Shown one piece after another: positions 1-7,404 of a stretch of DNA of 64,000 nucleotides. The stretch covers positions 3,484,001-3,548,000 of the forward strand of contig NZ_CP016499.1 in NCBI RefSeq assembly GCF_001713475.1. Reading direction: 5' to 3'. The notes beneath the pieces are model-generated. The model did no database searches, was not told the origin of the DNA, and saw only the letters and a list, made by a program, of their open reading frames with translations. This DNA comes from Agrobacterium sp. RAC06. GTDB lineage: Bacteria; Pseudomonadota; Alphaproteobacteria; Rhizobiales; Rhizobiaceae. The translations under genes were made by a program, and so were the position numbers. Within the stretch, counting starts at the first letter, position 1. Every line of letters starts with the position of its first letter.

Positions 1-51
1 TGCAAGGCCCATCAGGGCAAAGAGGCTGGTCTTGGTGAGCGTGTCGCGCAT
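1..51 (-). CDS. 5' end of a gene for a putative exported protein (truncated by window edge)
   Basis: Only the first 17 codons lie in the window, read leftward from an ATG at 51. The peptide starts MRDTLTKTSLFALMGLA, which has charged residues followed by a hydrophobic run, as expected for the beginning of a signal peptide or a first membrane segment. The gene is divergent from the LysR gene at 230, and the 178-bp gap carries a strong inverted repeat at 129-162, so it is a likely target of that regulator. Its function cannot be told from this fragment. A periplasmic binding protein would be a reasonable guess in this genome, but it is only a guess. Confidence 0.6.
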   Translation of the reverse strand, partial: MRDTLTKTSLFALMGLA

Positions 52-128
52 TGATCGTTCCCCTGTTCGTTGCAGGACCCGTTTTCGGGCTCCCTTTTCA
101 GTCATTTGATCGGTCCGATTGCGTCTTG

Positions 129-162
129 AAAAGCATCAAATTTCGCCCGCATCGATGCTTTT
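129..162. promoter_or_regulatory. Inverted repeat in the divergent LysR promoter region (putative operator)
   Basis: A perfect 9-bp inverted repeat, AAAAGCATC at 129-137 and GATGCTTTT at 154-162, is separated by 16 bases. It lies between the divergent gene starting at 51 and the LysR gene starting at 230. Two more GATGC copies follow at 183-187 and 193-197. The first 30 bases match a sequence upstream of the creatininase gene (2059-2088) at 26 positions. LysR proteins commonly bind such dyads in a divergent promoter. The right arm merges into a T tract, so a hairpin is also possible, but no gene ends here. Confidence 0.6.
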
Positions 163-229
163 TTTGCACTGCTCACGAGATTGATGCATAGTGATGCGGC
201 ATGACTAATTTTTACGCAGCGGAGGCCTC

Positions 230-1183
230 GTGCTGCACTCCAGAAAGCTCATCTACATCAACGAAATCGTCCGTTGTGGCTCTATCCGGAAGGCGGCCCA
301 GCGCCTCAATGTCGCATCATCTGCGGTCAACCGCCAGATCCTGGCGCTGGAGGAAGAACTCGGGGCGCCACTCTTCGAGCGTTTGCCGAAAGGGCTCAGG
401 CTGACGGCCGCCGGTGAGCTCTGTGTCGAGCACATCCGCGATGTGCTGAAGAACTACGAGCGGCTTGAGGGTCGGATCCGCGGCTTGAAGACGCCGCATG
501 CCGGCAAGGTGTCGCTTGTCACGACGGTCGGGCTTGCCTCCGGGCCGCTGCCGGAAATCCTTGCCGGTTTCGTCGCCGAGCATCCCCGCATCCAGATCAA
601 GCTGCGCAATGATGGGGGCTCAACGACGATCAATCCCGTGCTGACCGGCGAGGTCGATCTCGGTCTCGGCTTCAACATCCCGGCGACCCCCGGTATCCGC
701 ACGCTTGCGAATGTCGATGTGCCCGTGGGCGTCGTGTTGCCGCCCGGGCATCGGCTGGCGCGGGAGGAGGGGCCGATAGACCTCGTCGAGGTGGTTCAGG
801 AGCCCTTGATCCTGGCGCAGTCAGGCACCAGCCTGCGCAACATCATCGATCTGGCGCTGGCGCCGCTGCCGCTGCTTGTCGAGCCTGTTGTCGAGACCAA
901 CTCCTCGGAATTGATGAAGCAGCTGGTCAAGGCCGGTACGGGGCTCACCATGCTCAACCCGCTCGATGCCGTCGCCGAATGCCGACGCGGCGAGCTGATC
1001 TTCCGGCCCTTGACCGAGGCGCATGTCCGTCATCAGCCGATGAAGCTTTTTGCCCGTGCAAGGGCGCCGCTCGACTCCGCGACCAGCCTCTTCGTCGAAT
1101 ATCTGATGCAGGAGCTTCTGGCGCTTGTTCAGGATCTCAAGGCGCGGGGACATATTCCTGAGACCATTCGCGGTCAGAGCTGA
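230..1183 (+). CDS. LysR-family transcriptional regulator
   Basis: The 317-residue protein has the LysR layout: an N-terminal winged helix-turn-helix at about residues 4-62 (GSIRKAAQRLNVASSAVNRQ), a linker helix, and a periplasmic-binding-protein-like effector domain at about 90-295. The start is a GTG at 230 with GGAGG at 221-225; no better ATG is in frame. Such regulators bind upstream DNA and respond to a small metabolite. It is divergent from the truncated gene at 51 and convergent with the creatininase gene 16 bp downstream. The creatininase promoter carries a near copy of the dyad at 129-162, so both neighbours are likely targets. The effector is unknown. Confidence 0.9.
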   Translation: MLHSRKLIYINEIVRCGSIRKAAQRLNVASSAVNRQILALEEELGAPLFERLPKGLRLTAAGELCVEHIRDVLKNYERLEGRIRGLKTPHAGKVSLVTTVGLASGPLPEILAGFVAEHPRIQIKLRNDGGSTTINPVLTGEVDLGLGFNIPATPGIRTLANVDVPVGVVLPPGHRLAREEGPIDLVEVVQEPLILAQSGTSLRNIIDLALAPLPLLVEPVVETNSSELMKQLVKAGTGLTMLNPLDAVAECRRGELIFRPLTEAHVRHQPMKLFARARAPLDSATSLFVEYLMQELLALVQDLKARGHIPETIRGQS

Positions 1184-1198
1184 GGGGCGAGTGTTCGG

Positions 1199-1999
1199 TC
1201 AGCCGGGCGTGTAGAGGTTCGAGAGCGGATAAGCCATGACGTCGCGCAAGAGTTCGATGAAGCCCGCGACCTGATGGCGGCAGATCGCGGCACCCTTTTC
1301 GGCAGTGCCCTTCGAGGCGTCGCCGACCACGCCATGCGGGTTGAGGTCATGGGCGATCCAGGCGAGCGAATGCGGCGGCAGGGGTGTCAGATAATTCGAG
1401 CTGGCGCGCATCTCCTCGGCTTTCGAGATAAAGTTCTGGGCCTTGTCCATTCGGACGAGCTCGGGGCGAAAGTGCAGCATCAGCGATGTCTCGACTTCAC
1501 CGCCATGGATGCCGTAGCGGCTCTCATGCTCGGAGATCATGCCCTCCGGGTTTCCGAAGCGGCCCCATTGGGTCGAGACGACGACCATCTGGTGTCGGAC
1601 CCGCAGTTCGCGGCCGACAATGCTCATGACGTCGACATTGCCGCCATGGGAATTGACGATGACGAGCTTGCGAATGCCGGCTTCTGCCACCTTCGCGCCG
1701 ATGGCCGTCCAGGCCGGGATCAGGATCTCCGGGCCGAAGGACAGGCTGCCGGGCCCGTACACATGCTCGTTGGCCTTGCCGATTTCCTGGGTGGGAAGAA
1801 CGAGGAAGTCGAGATCATCGGGGCGCTGGGTCTGCAATTCCGCCAGCATGCCGTTTGCGATGGCCACGTCGGTGGCAATGGGCAGGTGGGGTCCGTGCTG
1901 CTCGGTCGAGGCGATCGGCAGGATGGCGATCGTCGTATCCGGCGAAAGCCCTGCAAAATCCGTCGTCGTCAGTTCGTTCCAGAAAAATGGTCTGGTCAT
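1199..1999 (-). CDS. Creatininase (creatinine amidohydrolase) family protein
   Basis: The 266-residue protein matches the creatininase fold family in length and motifs. EQHGPHLP at residues 33-40 and Asp44 supply metal ligands, NSHGGN near residue 115 is the second conserved block, and GGE near residue 168 supplies a further acidic ligand. Members hydrolyse cyclic amides such as creatinine, or act on formamide groups as in mycofactocin (MftE) and riboflavin/F420 (ArfB-type) pathways. No pathway partner is adjacent, so the substrate is open. The gene is convergent with the LysR gene, and a sequence resembling that regulator's putative operator lies 60 bp upstream of its start, which suggests control by the same protein. 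Confidence 0.85.
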   Translation of the reverse strand: MTRPFFWNELTTTDFAGLSPDTTIAILPIASTEQHGPHLPIATDVAIANGMLAELQTQRPDDLDFLVLPTQEIGKANEHVYGPGSLSFGPEILIPAWTAIGAKVAEAGIRKLVIVNSHGGNVDVMSIVGRELRVRHQMVVVSTQWGRFGNPEGMISEHESRYGIHGGEVETSLMLHFRPELVRMDKAQNFISKAEEMRASSNYLTPLPPHSLAWIAHDLNPHGVVGDASKGTAEKGAAICRHQVAGFIELLRDVMAYPLSNLYTPG

Positions 2000-2058
2000 T
2001 GCCGTCTGCCTCTGCGTCTCTGTTCACCTCGTTCGATAAGGCAAAATCGTGGGGTCAG

Positions 2059-2092
2059 AAAAGCATCATATTCCGCTCGCGCCGATGCCAAA
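2059..2092. promoter_or_regulatory. Second copy of the putative LysR operator, upstream of the creatininase gene
   Basis: AAAAGCATCA at 2059-2068 followed by CGATGC at 2083-2088 repeats the element at 129-158 with the same 16-base spacer; I count 26 identical positions of 30. The flanking right arm is not conserved (CAAA instead of TTTT). It sits about 60 bp upstream of the leftward creatininase start at 1999, a typical activator distance. No other copy was noticed in the window, which supports a role specific to this locus. Confidence 0.55.
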
Positions 2093-2237
2093 TTGCGCTC
2101 GCGCGGCTTGCTGCTTTCAAGTTCCGGGTCAAAGGCGACCGGCGACAGCAGTGAGGCAGCGGCGTGACGCCGCATTGCCGGAAGGCAGCTTTGACCCCAG
2201 TTATGGAAGACGAAAACTCTCCCCGTGAAAGGCGACC

Positions 2238-2600
2238 ATGTCCGCGCAGGTGACCGTCTGGTTCGACAGCAGTTGTCCTCTCTGCCAGCGAGAGATCGCC
2301 TTGATGCGCCGTCTCGACAGTCGCGGTGCGATCAACTTTATCGATGCGTTTGACCCTCAAGGCAGTTGTCCGATCGATCGAGCCGAGCTTCTGGCCCGGT
2401 TCCATGCAGAAGAAGGGGGAAAACTCCTGTCGGGTGCAGCGGCTTTCGCGGCGATGTGGCGGGCCATTCCCGTGTTGCGACCGCTCGGTCTCCTGGCCGG
2501 ATGGAAACCGTTGACGCCTGTTTTCGAAGCCGCCTATTGGGGTTTTCTGCGCATCCGCCCGCGCCTGCAGCGTCTGGTCCGTTCCTCCTCAACTTCATGA
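2238..2600 (+). CDS. DCC-family (DUF393) thiol-disulfide oxidoreductase-like protein
   Basis: The 120-residue protein begins with the hallmark of the DUF393/DCC family: WFDSSCPLCQREI at residues 8-20, in which Asp10, Cys13 and Cys16 form the DxxCxxC signature. The rest (RRLDSRGAINFIDA, then a hydrophobic region around RPLGLLAGW) fits the family, and the length is normal. Such proteins are predicted thiol oxidoreductases with a thioredoxin-like fold, but their partners are poorly known. It stands alone: 238 bp separate it from the creatininase start on the other strand, and about 300 bp precede the next gene. The ATG at 2238 has AAAGG at 2227-2231. Confidence 0.8.
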   Translation: MSAQVTVWFDSSCPLCQREIALMRRLDSRGAINFIDAFDPQGSCPIDRAELLARFHAEEGGKLLSGAAAFAAMWRAIPVLRPLGLLAGWKPLTPVFEAAYWGFLRIRPRLQRLVRSSSTS

Positions 2601-2907
2601 TTCCGTTGCGGTAAGTTGTTCCTTGAGGCTTTCTCTTCGTGAGGTTGGCCAGCCTTGTCTGGGCGAATGACGCAAAGGCTCTGGATCGCCGATCTATTGA
2701 TGTGTTTCCGTCTCAATTCTTGCTGCAATGCAGCAAGCGCTCCGGCAATACAGTGACTCCTGCGACTAACGGAGAATGTACGATCTCCGGGGGATTCGTT
2801 ACTCCTAAACAATTGTCTATTCCGCCTTGGGACAAGGATTGGCGGAATCGACGTGGAGGCAAGGGGCGTCCTGGGGGACGTCTCATCGAGGAAAGGGAGG
2901 AGTACTC
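2601..2907. promoter_or_regulatory. 307-bp intergenic leader with two hairpins before the symporter operon
   Basis: No convincing gene is present. An inverted repeat CGGAGA (2770-2775) / TCTCCG (2784-2789) is followed by ATTCCGCC (2819-2826) / GGCGGAAT (2841-2848). Nested inside the second is CCTTG-GGA-CAAGG at 2825-2837, which would compete with part of it. The elements sit 60-140 bp upstream of the DUF4212 start, so they may be operator or leader structures. No known riboswitch class was recognised. Confidence 0.35.
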
Positions 2908-3168
2908 GTGACGGATAAATCTTCGTCTAACGCTTACTGGTCAGCAAACGTTCGCATTATCTACATCTGCCTGGCGATCTGGGCCATCGTATCCTATGGG
3001 TTCGGTATCCTGCTTCGTCCGGCTCTGTCCGGCATCGCCGTCGGTGGAACCGATCTCGGCTTCTGGTTCGCCCAGCAAGGCTCGATCATCGTCTTCATCG
3101 CGCTGATTTTCGGCTACTCGGCGTACATGAACAAGATCGACCGCGAATTCGGCGTCGACGAGCAGTAA
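2908..3168 (+). CDS. DUF4212 small subunit of a sodium:solute symporter
   Basis: The start is taken as the GTG at 2908, with AAAGGGAGG at 2892-2900; the open frame continues upstream but has no comparable ribosome site. The resulting 86-residue protein has two membrane helices, about residues 14-34 and 47-67, and the polar C-terminal tail (MNKIDREFGVDEQ) typical of DUF4212. These small proteins are encoded just before a VC_2705-type sodium:solute symporter and are thought to be its accessory subunit. Here the symporter starts 12 bp downstream, so the two are co-transcribed and probably form one complex in the inner membrane. Confidence 0.88.
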   Translation: MTDKSSSNAYWSANVRIIYICLAIWAIVSYGFGILLRPALSGIAVGGTDLGFWFAQQGSIIVFIALIFGYSAYMNKIDREFGVDEQ

Positions 3169-3180
3169 GGCGGACCAACA

Positions 3181-4947
3181 ATGGATCAGTATACACTTAA
3201 TCTGCTGATCGTAGGCGCGTCCTTTGCGCTCTACATCGGCATTGCCATCTGGGCTCGCGCCGGGACCACGGCCGAGTTTTACGCTGCAAACCGCGGCGTC
3301 AACCCGGTCATGAACGGCATGGCCACTGCAGCCGACTGGATGTCGGCGGCTTCCTTTATCTCGATGGCTGGCCTGATCGCCACTGTCGGCTACGGCAACT
3401 CCACCTTCCTCATGGGCTGGACCGGCGGTTATGTTCTGCTCGCGCTCCTGCTTGCTCCCTACCTGCGTAAGTTCGGCAAATACACCGTTCCGCAGTTCAT
3501 CGGTGACCGCTTCTACAGCCAGGGCGCGCGCCTTACGGCTGTCGTCTGCCTGATCATCATCTCGGTGACCTACGTTATCGGTCAGATGACCGGTGCCGGC
3601 GTCGCCTTCTCGCGCTTCCTGGAAGTCAACGTCTCGACCGGTCTGTGGATCGCGTCTGCCGTTGTTTTCTGCTACGCCGTTCTCGGTGGGATGAAGGGCA
3701 TCACCTATACGCAGGTCGCCCAGTACATCGTTCTGATCATCGCCTATACCATTCCGGCGATCTTCATTTCGCTGCAGCTGACCGGCAACCCGATCCCGTG
3801 GTTCGGCCTCTTTGGCACGCATACGGAATCGGCACTGCCGCTCTTGCAGAAGCTTGACCAGGTCGTCACCGACCTCGGCTTCAACGCCTACACTGCTCAG
3901 GGCTCCATGCTGAACATGACCCTGTTCACGCTGTCGTTGATGATCGGCACCGCCGGTCTGCCGCACGTCATCATCCGCTTCTTCACCGTTCCGAAGGTCT
4001 CGGATGCCCGTTGGTCTGCCGGTTGGGCGCTCGTCTTCATCGCCCTTCTCTATCTGACGGCTCCGGCTGTTGGCGCCATGGCACGCCTGAACATCATCGA
4101 CACGATCTTCCCCGGCGGCACGCAGCAGGAGGCTGTCCTTTACGACGAGCGTCCGGACTGGATGCGCAACTGGGAAGTCACGGGTCTTCTGAAGTTCGAA
4201 GATAAGAATGGCGACGGCCGTATCCAGTACTACAACGACAAGTCCGAAGGCTTTGCCGCCACGGCTGCCGAGCGTGGCTGGACGGGCAACGAGCTGACGA
4301 TCAACAACGACATCCTCGTTCTCGCCAATCCGGAAATCGCACAGCTGCCGGGCTGGGTTATCGCTCTCATCGCTGCCGGCGGTCTTGCAGCCGCTCTGTC
4401 GACTGCGGCCGGTCTGCTTCTCGCCATCTCGTCTGCGATCAGCCACGACCTGATCAAGGACTTCCTGAAGCCTGATATCTCCGAAAAGGGCGAGCTTCTG
4501 GCTGCCCGTATCGCGATGGCTGGTGCAATTCTGGTCGCAACGCTTCTGGGTCTCAACCCACCGGGCTTCGCGGCACAAACGGTTGCTCTCGCCTTCGGTC
4601 TGGCGGCTGCAACGATCTTCCCGGCTCTGATGATGGGCATCTTCTCGAAGCGCATCAACTCGGTCGGCGCCACGCTCGGCATGATCGTCGGCCTCGTGGT
4701 CACCTGCTTGTACCTGTTCACCTATCTGGGCTGGTTCTTCATTGCAGGCACCAACATGATGGAGAACGTTCCGGCCAACTACATCTTCGGCATCCCGCCG
4801 ACGGCGTTCGGCCCGATCGGTGCACTGCTCAACTTCGCCACGGCCTATATCGTGTCGATGATGACCCAGGCTCCGCCGAAGCATGTACAGGATCTCGTCG
4901 AATCCATCCGCGTTCCGCGCGGTGCGGGTCAGGCGACTGGTCACTGA
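3181..4947 (+). CDS. Sodium:solute symporter, acetate/monocarboxylate type (VC_2705 subfamily)
   Basis: This 588-residue, very hydrophobic protein belongs to the sodium:solute symporter (SSS) family, with about 13 membrane helices. It shows the family features AADWMSAASFI near residue 50, AGGLAAALSTAAGLLLA near 395 and a conserved GLNPPGFAAQ near 455. It likely imports a small organic acid such as acetate or pyruvate with sodium. The hydrophilic loop around residues 335-365 contains an EF-hand-like calcium loop, D341-x-N343-x-D345-G-x-I348. It is co-transcribed with its DUF4212 partner, and the next genes code for a cyclic-nucleotide/CBS protein and an exonuclease-bearing sensor. The exact substrate cannot be read from sequence. 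Confidence 0.9.
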   Translation: MDQYTLNLLIVGASFALYIGIAIWARAGTTAEFYAANRGVNPVMNGMATAADWMSAASFISMAGLIATVGYGNSTFLMGWTGGYVLLALLLAPYLRKFGKYTVPQFIGDRFYSQGARLTAVVCLIIISVTYVIGQMTGAGVAFSRFLEVNVSTGLWIASAVVFCYAVLGGMKGITYTQVAQYIVLIIAYTIPAIFISLQLTGNPIPWFGLFGTHTESALPLLQKLDQVVTDLGFNAYTAQGSMLNMTLFTLSLMIGTAGLPHVIIRFFTVPKVSDARWSAGWALVFIALLYLTAPAVGAMARLNIIDTIFPGGTQQEAVLYDERPDWMRNWEVTGLLKFEDKNGDGRIQYYNDKSEGFAATAAERGWTGNELTINNDILVLANPEIAQLPGWVIALIAAGGLAAALSTAAGLLLAISSAISHDLIKDFLKPDISEKGELLAARIAMAGAILVATLLGLNPPGFAAQTVALAFGLAAATIFPALMMGIFSKRINSVGATLGMIVGLVVTCLYLFTYLGWFFIAGTNMMENVPANYIFGIPPTAFGPIGALLNFATAYIVSMMTQAPPKHVQDLVESIRVPRGAGQATGH

Positions 4948-4963
4948 TACCGATGATCAACCG

Positions 4964-4988
4964 GGAGGGGCGAGTATATCGCCCCTCC
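4964..4988. terminator. Hairpin after the symporter gene
   Basis: A 9-bp stem (4964-4972 with 4980-4988, GGAGGGGCG type arms) closes a 7-base loop. It lies 16 bp after the symporter stop. No T tract follows, so it may attenuate or protect the 3' end rather than terminate fully; the next gene starts 50 bp later and is probably still partly co-transcribed. Confidence 0.5.
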
Positions 4989-5037
4989 TGTCCCTCAAAC
5001 AGCCAGGGCACGGTCGTGCCGCATGAGGGCAAATCCG

Positions 5038-6864
5038 ATGATCCAGGCACAATCCGACGTGCTGGCATTTCTCGAGACGGTCCATCCTTACGACAGTCTC
5101 CCGAGAGACGAGATCGAACGGGTCTCGATCCGCTTCCAAGAGTTTTCCTTTTCGGCCGGTGCCGAAATCTATCACCGCGGCTCTCCGCTGCCCGGCATAT
5201 TCCTCATCATGGACGGGGCCGCGGAAATCATGGATGCCACCAATACGGTGGTCTCCGAGCTCGCGCCTCGCAACTCCTTCGGCGAACGCGGCCTGTTGGC
5301 CGACGGCTTTGCGGCGACGACGGCAACGGCCCGCGGCGACTGCACGCTGCTGATGCTGCCGAAGGACGAGTTCCGCCGCCTGATGCAGGAACAGCCGGTA
5401 TTCGCCCGCTTCTTCACGCGCGGCCGGTTTGCCGATAGCCGGCGCGGCGACATGGCCATCCAGAAGGTCAGCGAGTTGATGTCGCGACCCCCTATCGTCT
5501 GTGCGCCGACCGATACGGTGCGCTCGGCTGCCGCCCTCATGCGGGAGCGGCATGTCTCGAGCCTCGGCGTCGTCGATGGCGGGCGCTTTCTCGGTATCCT
5601 CACCACCCGAGACCTGGCGGGGCGCGTGCTCGCTGAAGGGCTCGACCCTGACGCGACCCCGGTATCTGACGTGATGACCGCCGACCCGGTCGGATTGCCC
5701 GGAGAGGCTCTGGGCTCCGACATCCTGCATCTGATGCTCGAGCGGCGAGTCGGACATCTTCCGGTCGTCGAGGGTGAGCGGCTGGTGGGAATGATCACAC
5801 AGACCGATCTCATTCGCTTCCATGCGATCAGTTCGGCGCAGCTGATCCGGGACATCGCAACGTCAGAAACGCCGGAGGCGATGCGTGCGATCACGACACG
5901 CATCCCGCAGCTGCTCGTTCAGCTCGTCGGCAGCAACAACGCCCATGAGGTGGTGACTCGGCTGATTACCGATATCGCCGATAGCGTCACTCGCCGGCTG
6001 ATCATGCTGGCGGAGCGGGAGCTTGGACCGCCTCCTGTTCCCTATGTCTGGCTTGCCTGCGGCAGTCAGGGGCGGCAGGAGCAGAGTGGCGTCAGCGACC
6101 AGGATAATTGCATCTTCATCGAAGACGGCGTCGAGCCCGAGGAAATGCCCTGGTTCCAGCAACTGGCCGCCAAAGTCAGCCGTGGTCTCGACATCTGCGG
6201 ATACTTCTATTGTCCGGGCGACATGATGGCGACCAATCCGCGCTGGTGCCAGCCGGTTTCGGTCTGGCGAAACTATTTCCGCGACTGGATCTACAAGCCC
6301 GATCCGACCGCGCAGATGCTGGCCAGCGTGATGTTCGATCTGCGGCCCATCTGTGGTGCGTCGTCACTCTTTCAGGATCTGCAGGCGGAAACTCTCGAAG
6401 AGGCGAGCCGCAACTCGATCTTCACCGCCCACATGATCAGCAACTCGTTGAAGCACGCGCCGCCGCTTGGACTTCTCAGGGGGTTTGCCACGATCCGCAG
6501 CGGCGAGCATCGCAACCAGATCGACATGAAGCACAATGGTGTGGTTCCAGTTGTCGATCTCGGACGCGTCTATTCGCTGATCGGCAAACTTGCCCCGGTG
6601 AATACGCGAGCGCGGCTGCTTGCGGCGGAAGAAGCGGGTATCATCTCCGGTGCCGGAGCCCGGGATCTCGTTGCAGCCTACGATCTCATCGCGGACATGC
6701 GCCTGCGCAACCAGGTTCGGCAGGTGCGCGACGGTCGCAAGCCGGATAACTTTCTGGCACCCTACGATTTCGGTGATTTCGAGCGCTCGCATCTTCGCGA
6801 TGCCTTCGTCGTCGTCAGAACCATGCAATCGGCGCTCGCCAATGGCGGACGGGCGCCCGTCTGA
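5038..6864 (+). CDS. Cyclic-nucleotide-binding / CBS-pair / DUF294 nucleotidyltransferase-like protein
   Basis: The start at 5038 is preferred over an in-frame ATG at 5023 because GAGGG stands 8 bases before it; it gives 608 residues. Three parts are visible. A cyclic-nucleotide-binding domain lies at about residues 10-125. A pair of CBS domains follows at about 135-260 (SELMSRPPIVCAPTDTV, then SDVMTADPVGLPGE). A DUF294 putative nucleotidyltransferase region at about 290-430 carries GSQGRQEQSGVSDQDN, and a DUF294 C-terminal domain ends the protein. The family is implicated in sensing nucleotides and is often encoded beside acetate-type symporters, as here. It probably links energy or cAMP state to this transport cluster. 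It is soluble; no membrane segment is seen. Confidence 0.88.
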   Translation: MIQAQSDVLAFLETVHPYDSLPRDEIERVSIRFQEFSFSAGAEIYHRGSPLPGIFLIMDGAAEIMDATNTVVSELAPRNSFGERGLLADGFAATTATARGDCTLLMLPKDEFRRLMQEQPVFARFFTRGRFADSRRGDMAIQKVSELMSRPPIVCAPTDTVRSAAALMRERHVSSLGVVDGGRFLGILTTRDLAGRVLAEGLDPDATPVSDVMTADPVGLPGEALGSDILHLMLERRVGHLPVVEGERLVGMITQTDLIRFHAISSAQLIRDIATSETPEAMRAITTRIPQLLVQLVGSNNAHEVVTRLITDIADSVTRRLIMLAERELGPPPVPYVWLACGSQGRQEQSGVSDQDNCIFIEDGVEPEEMPWFQQLAAKVSRGLDICGYFYCPGDMMATNPRWCQPVSVWRNYFRDWIYKPDPTAQMLASVMFDLRPICGASSLFQDLQAETLEEASRNSIFTAHMISNSLKHAPPLGLLRGFATIRSGEHRNQIDMKHNGVVPVVDLGRVYSLIGKLAPVNTRARLLAAEEAGIISGAGARDLVAAYDLIADMRLRNQVRQVRDGRKPDNFLAPYDFGDFERSHLRDAFVVVRTMQSALANGGRAPV

Positions 6865-6875
6865 AGGAATGAAGA

Positions 6876-7397
6876 ATGCTGTTTGAGTTGATCGCCGCGG
6901 TGGTGACAGGTGTTGCTCTGGCCGGTGTGGCGATGCTGCTGCGCTGGATAAGCCGGGGTTTGCTGCCTAAGTGGATCGTCCCGGCCATGGCTGGCCTCGG
7001 CATGTTGAGCTATTCGATCTGGAGCGAGTACAGCTGGTTCGATCGCATGAACATCGCCTTGCCCGGTCTCGCGGTCTCCTGGAAAAACGAGCAGACGGCG
7101 TTCTGGCGCCCCTGGTCCTATATCGAGCCTGTGACCACGCGTTTCACAGCCGTTGATCTGAAGTCTGCCAAGCGGAATCCGAACCAGCCGGGTCTGGTCA
7201 TGATTGACATTCTGCTGTTGGCCCGTTGGCAGCCGGTTACGCCGGTCAGAGTGGTTTTTGACTGCCAGAATGCGCGGCGCGCCGATCTGGTCGATGGGAA
7301 TGTCAGCATTGCGGATGATGGGAGTCTCGTGGGGGCAGAGTGGATCAAGCTGGAACCTGACGATGCGGCCTTGAAAATTGCATGTTCGGCCGGATGA
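6876..7397 (+). CDS. Hypothetical small membrane-anchored protein of the symporter cluster
   Basis: The 173-residue product starts with a membrane helix at about residues 4-24 and a second at about 33-51. A periplasm-like domain without cysteine motifs follows (IWSEYSWFDRMNIALPGL, then VKLEPDD-type acidic end). I do not recognise a named family. It starts 11 bp after the DUF294 gene and ends 7 bp before the next gene, so it belongs to the same operon, and its only clue is this context between a nucleotide-sensing protein and a membrane sensor-nuclease. Confidence 0.75.
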   Translation: MLFELIAAVVTGVALAGVAMLLRWISRGLLPKWIVPAMAGLGMLSYSIWSEYSWFDRMNIALPGLAVSWKNEQTAFWRPWSYIEPVTTRFTAVDLKSAKRNPNQPGLVMIDILLLARWQPVTPVRVVFDCQNARRADLVDGNVSIADDGSLVGAEWIKLEPDDAALKIACSAG

Positions 7398-7404
7398 GGG
7401 GATC

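Noticed and set aside
201..404. 67-codon frame starting at an ATG just upstream of the LysR start
   Set aside because: It overlaps the LysR gene in another frame, has Ser/Arg-rich composition typical of out-of-frame GC-rich DNA, and the LysR GTG start has the good ribosome site.
2941..4944. 667-codon open frame opposite the sodium:solute symporter gene
   Set aside because: It is a mirror frame of the symporter. The composition is Arg/Asp/Glu-rich with no fold-like pattern; such long antisense frames are frequent in high-GC genes.
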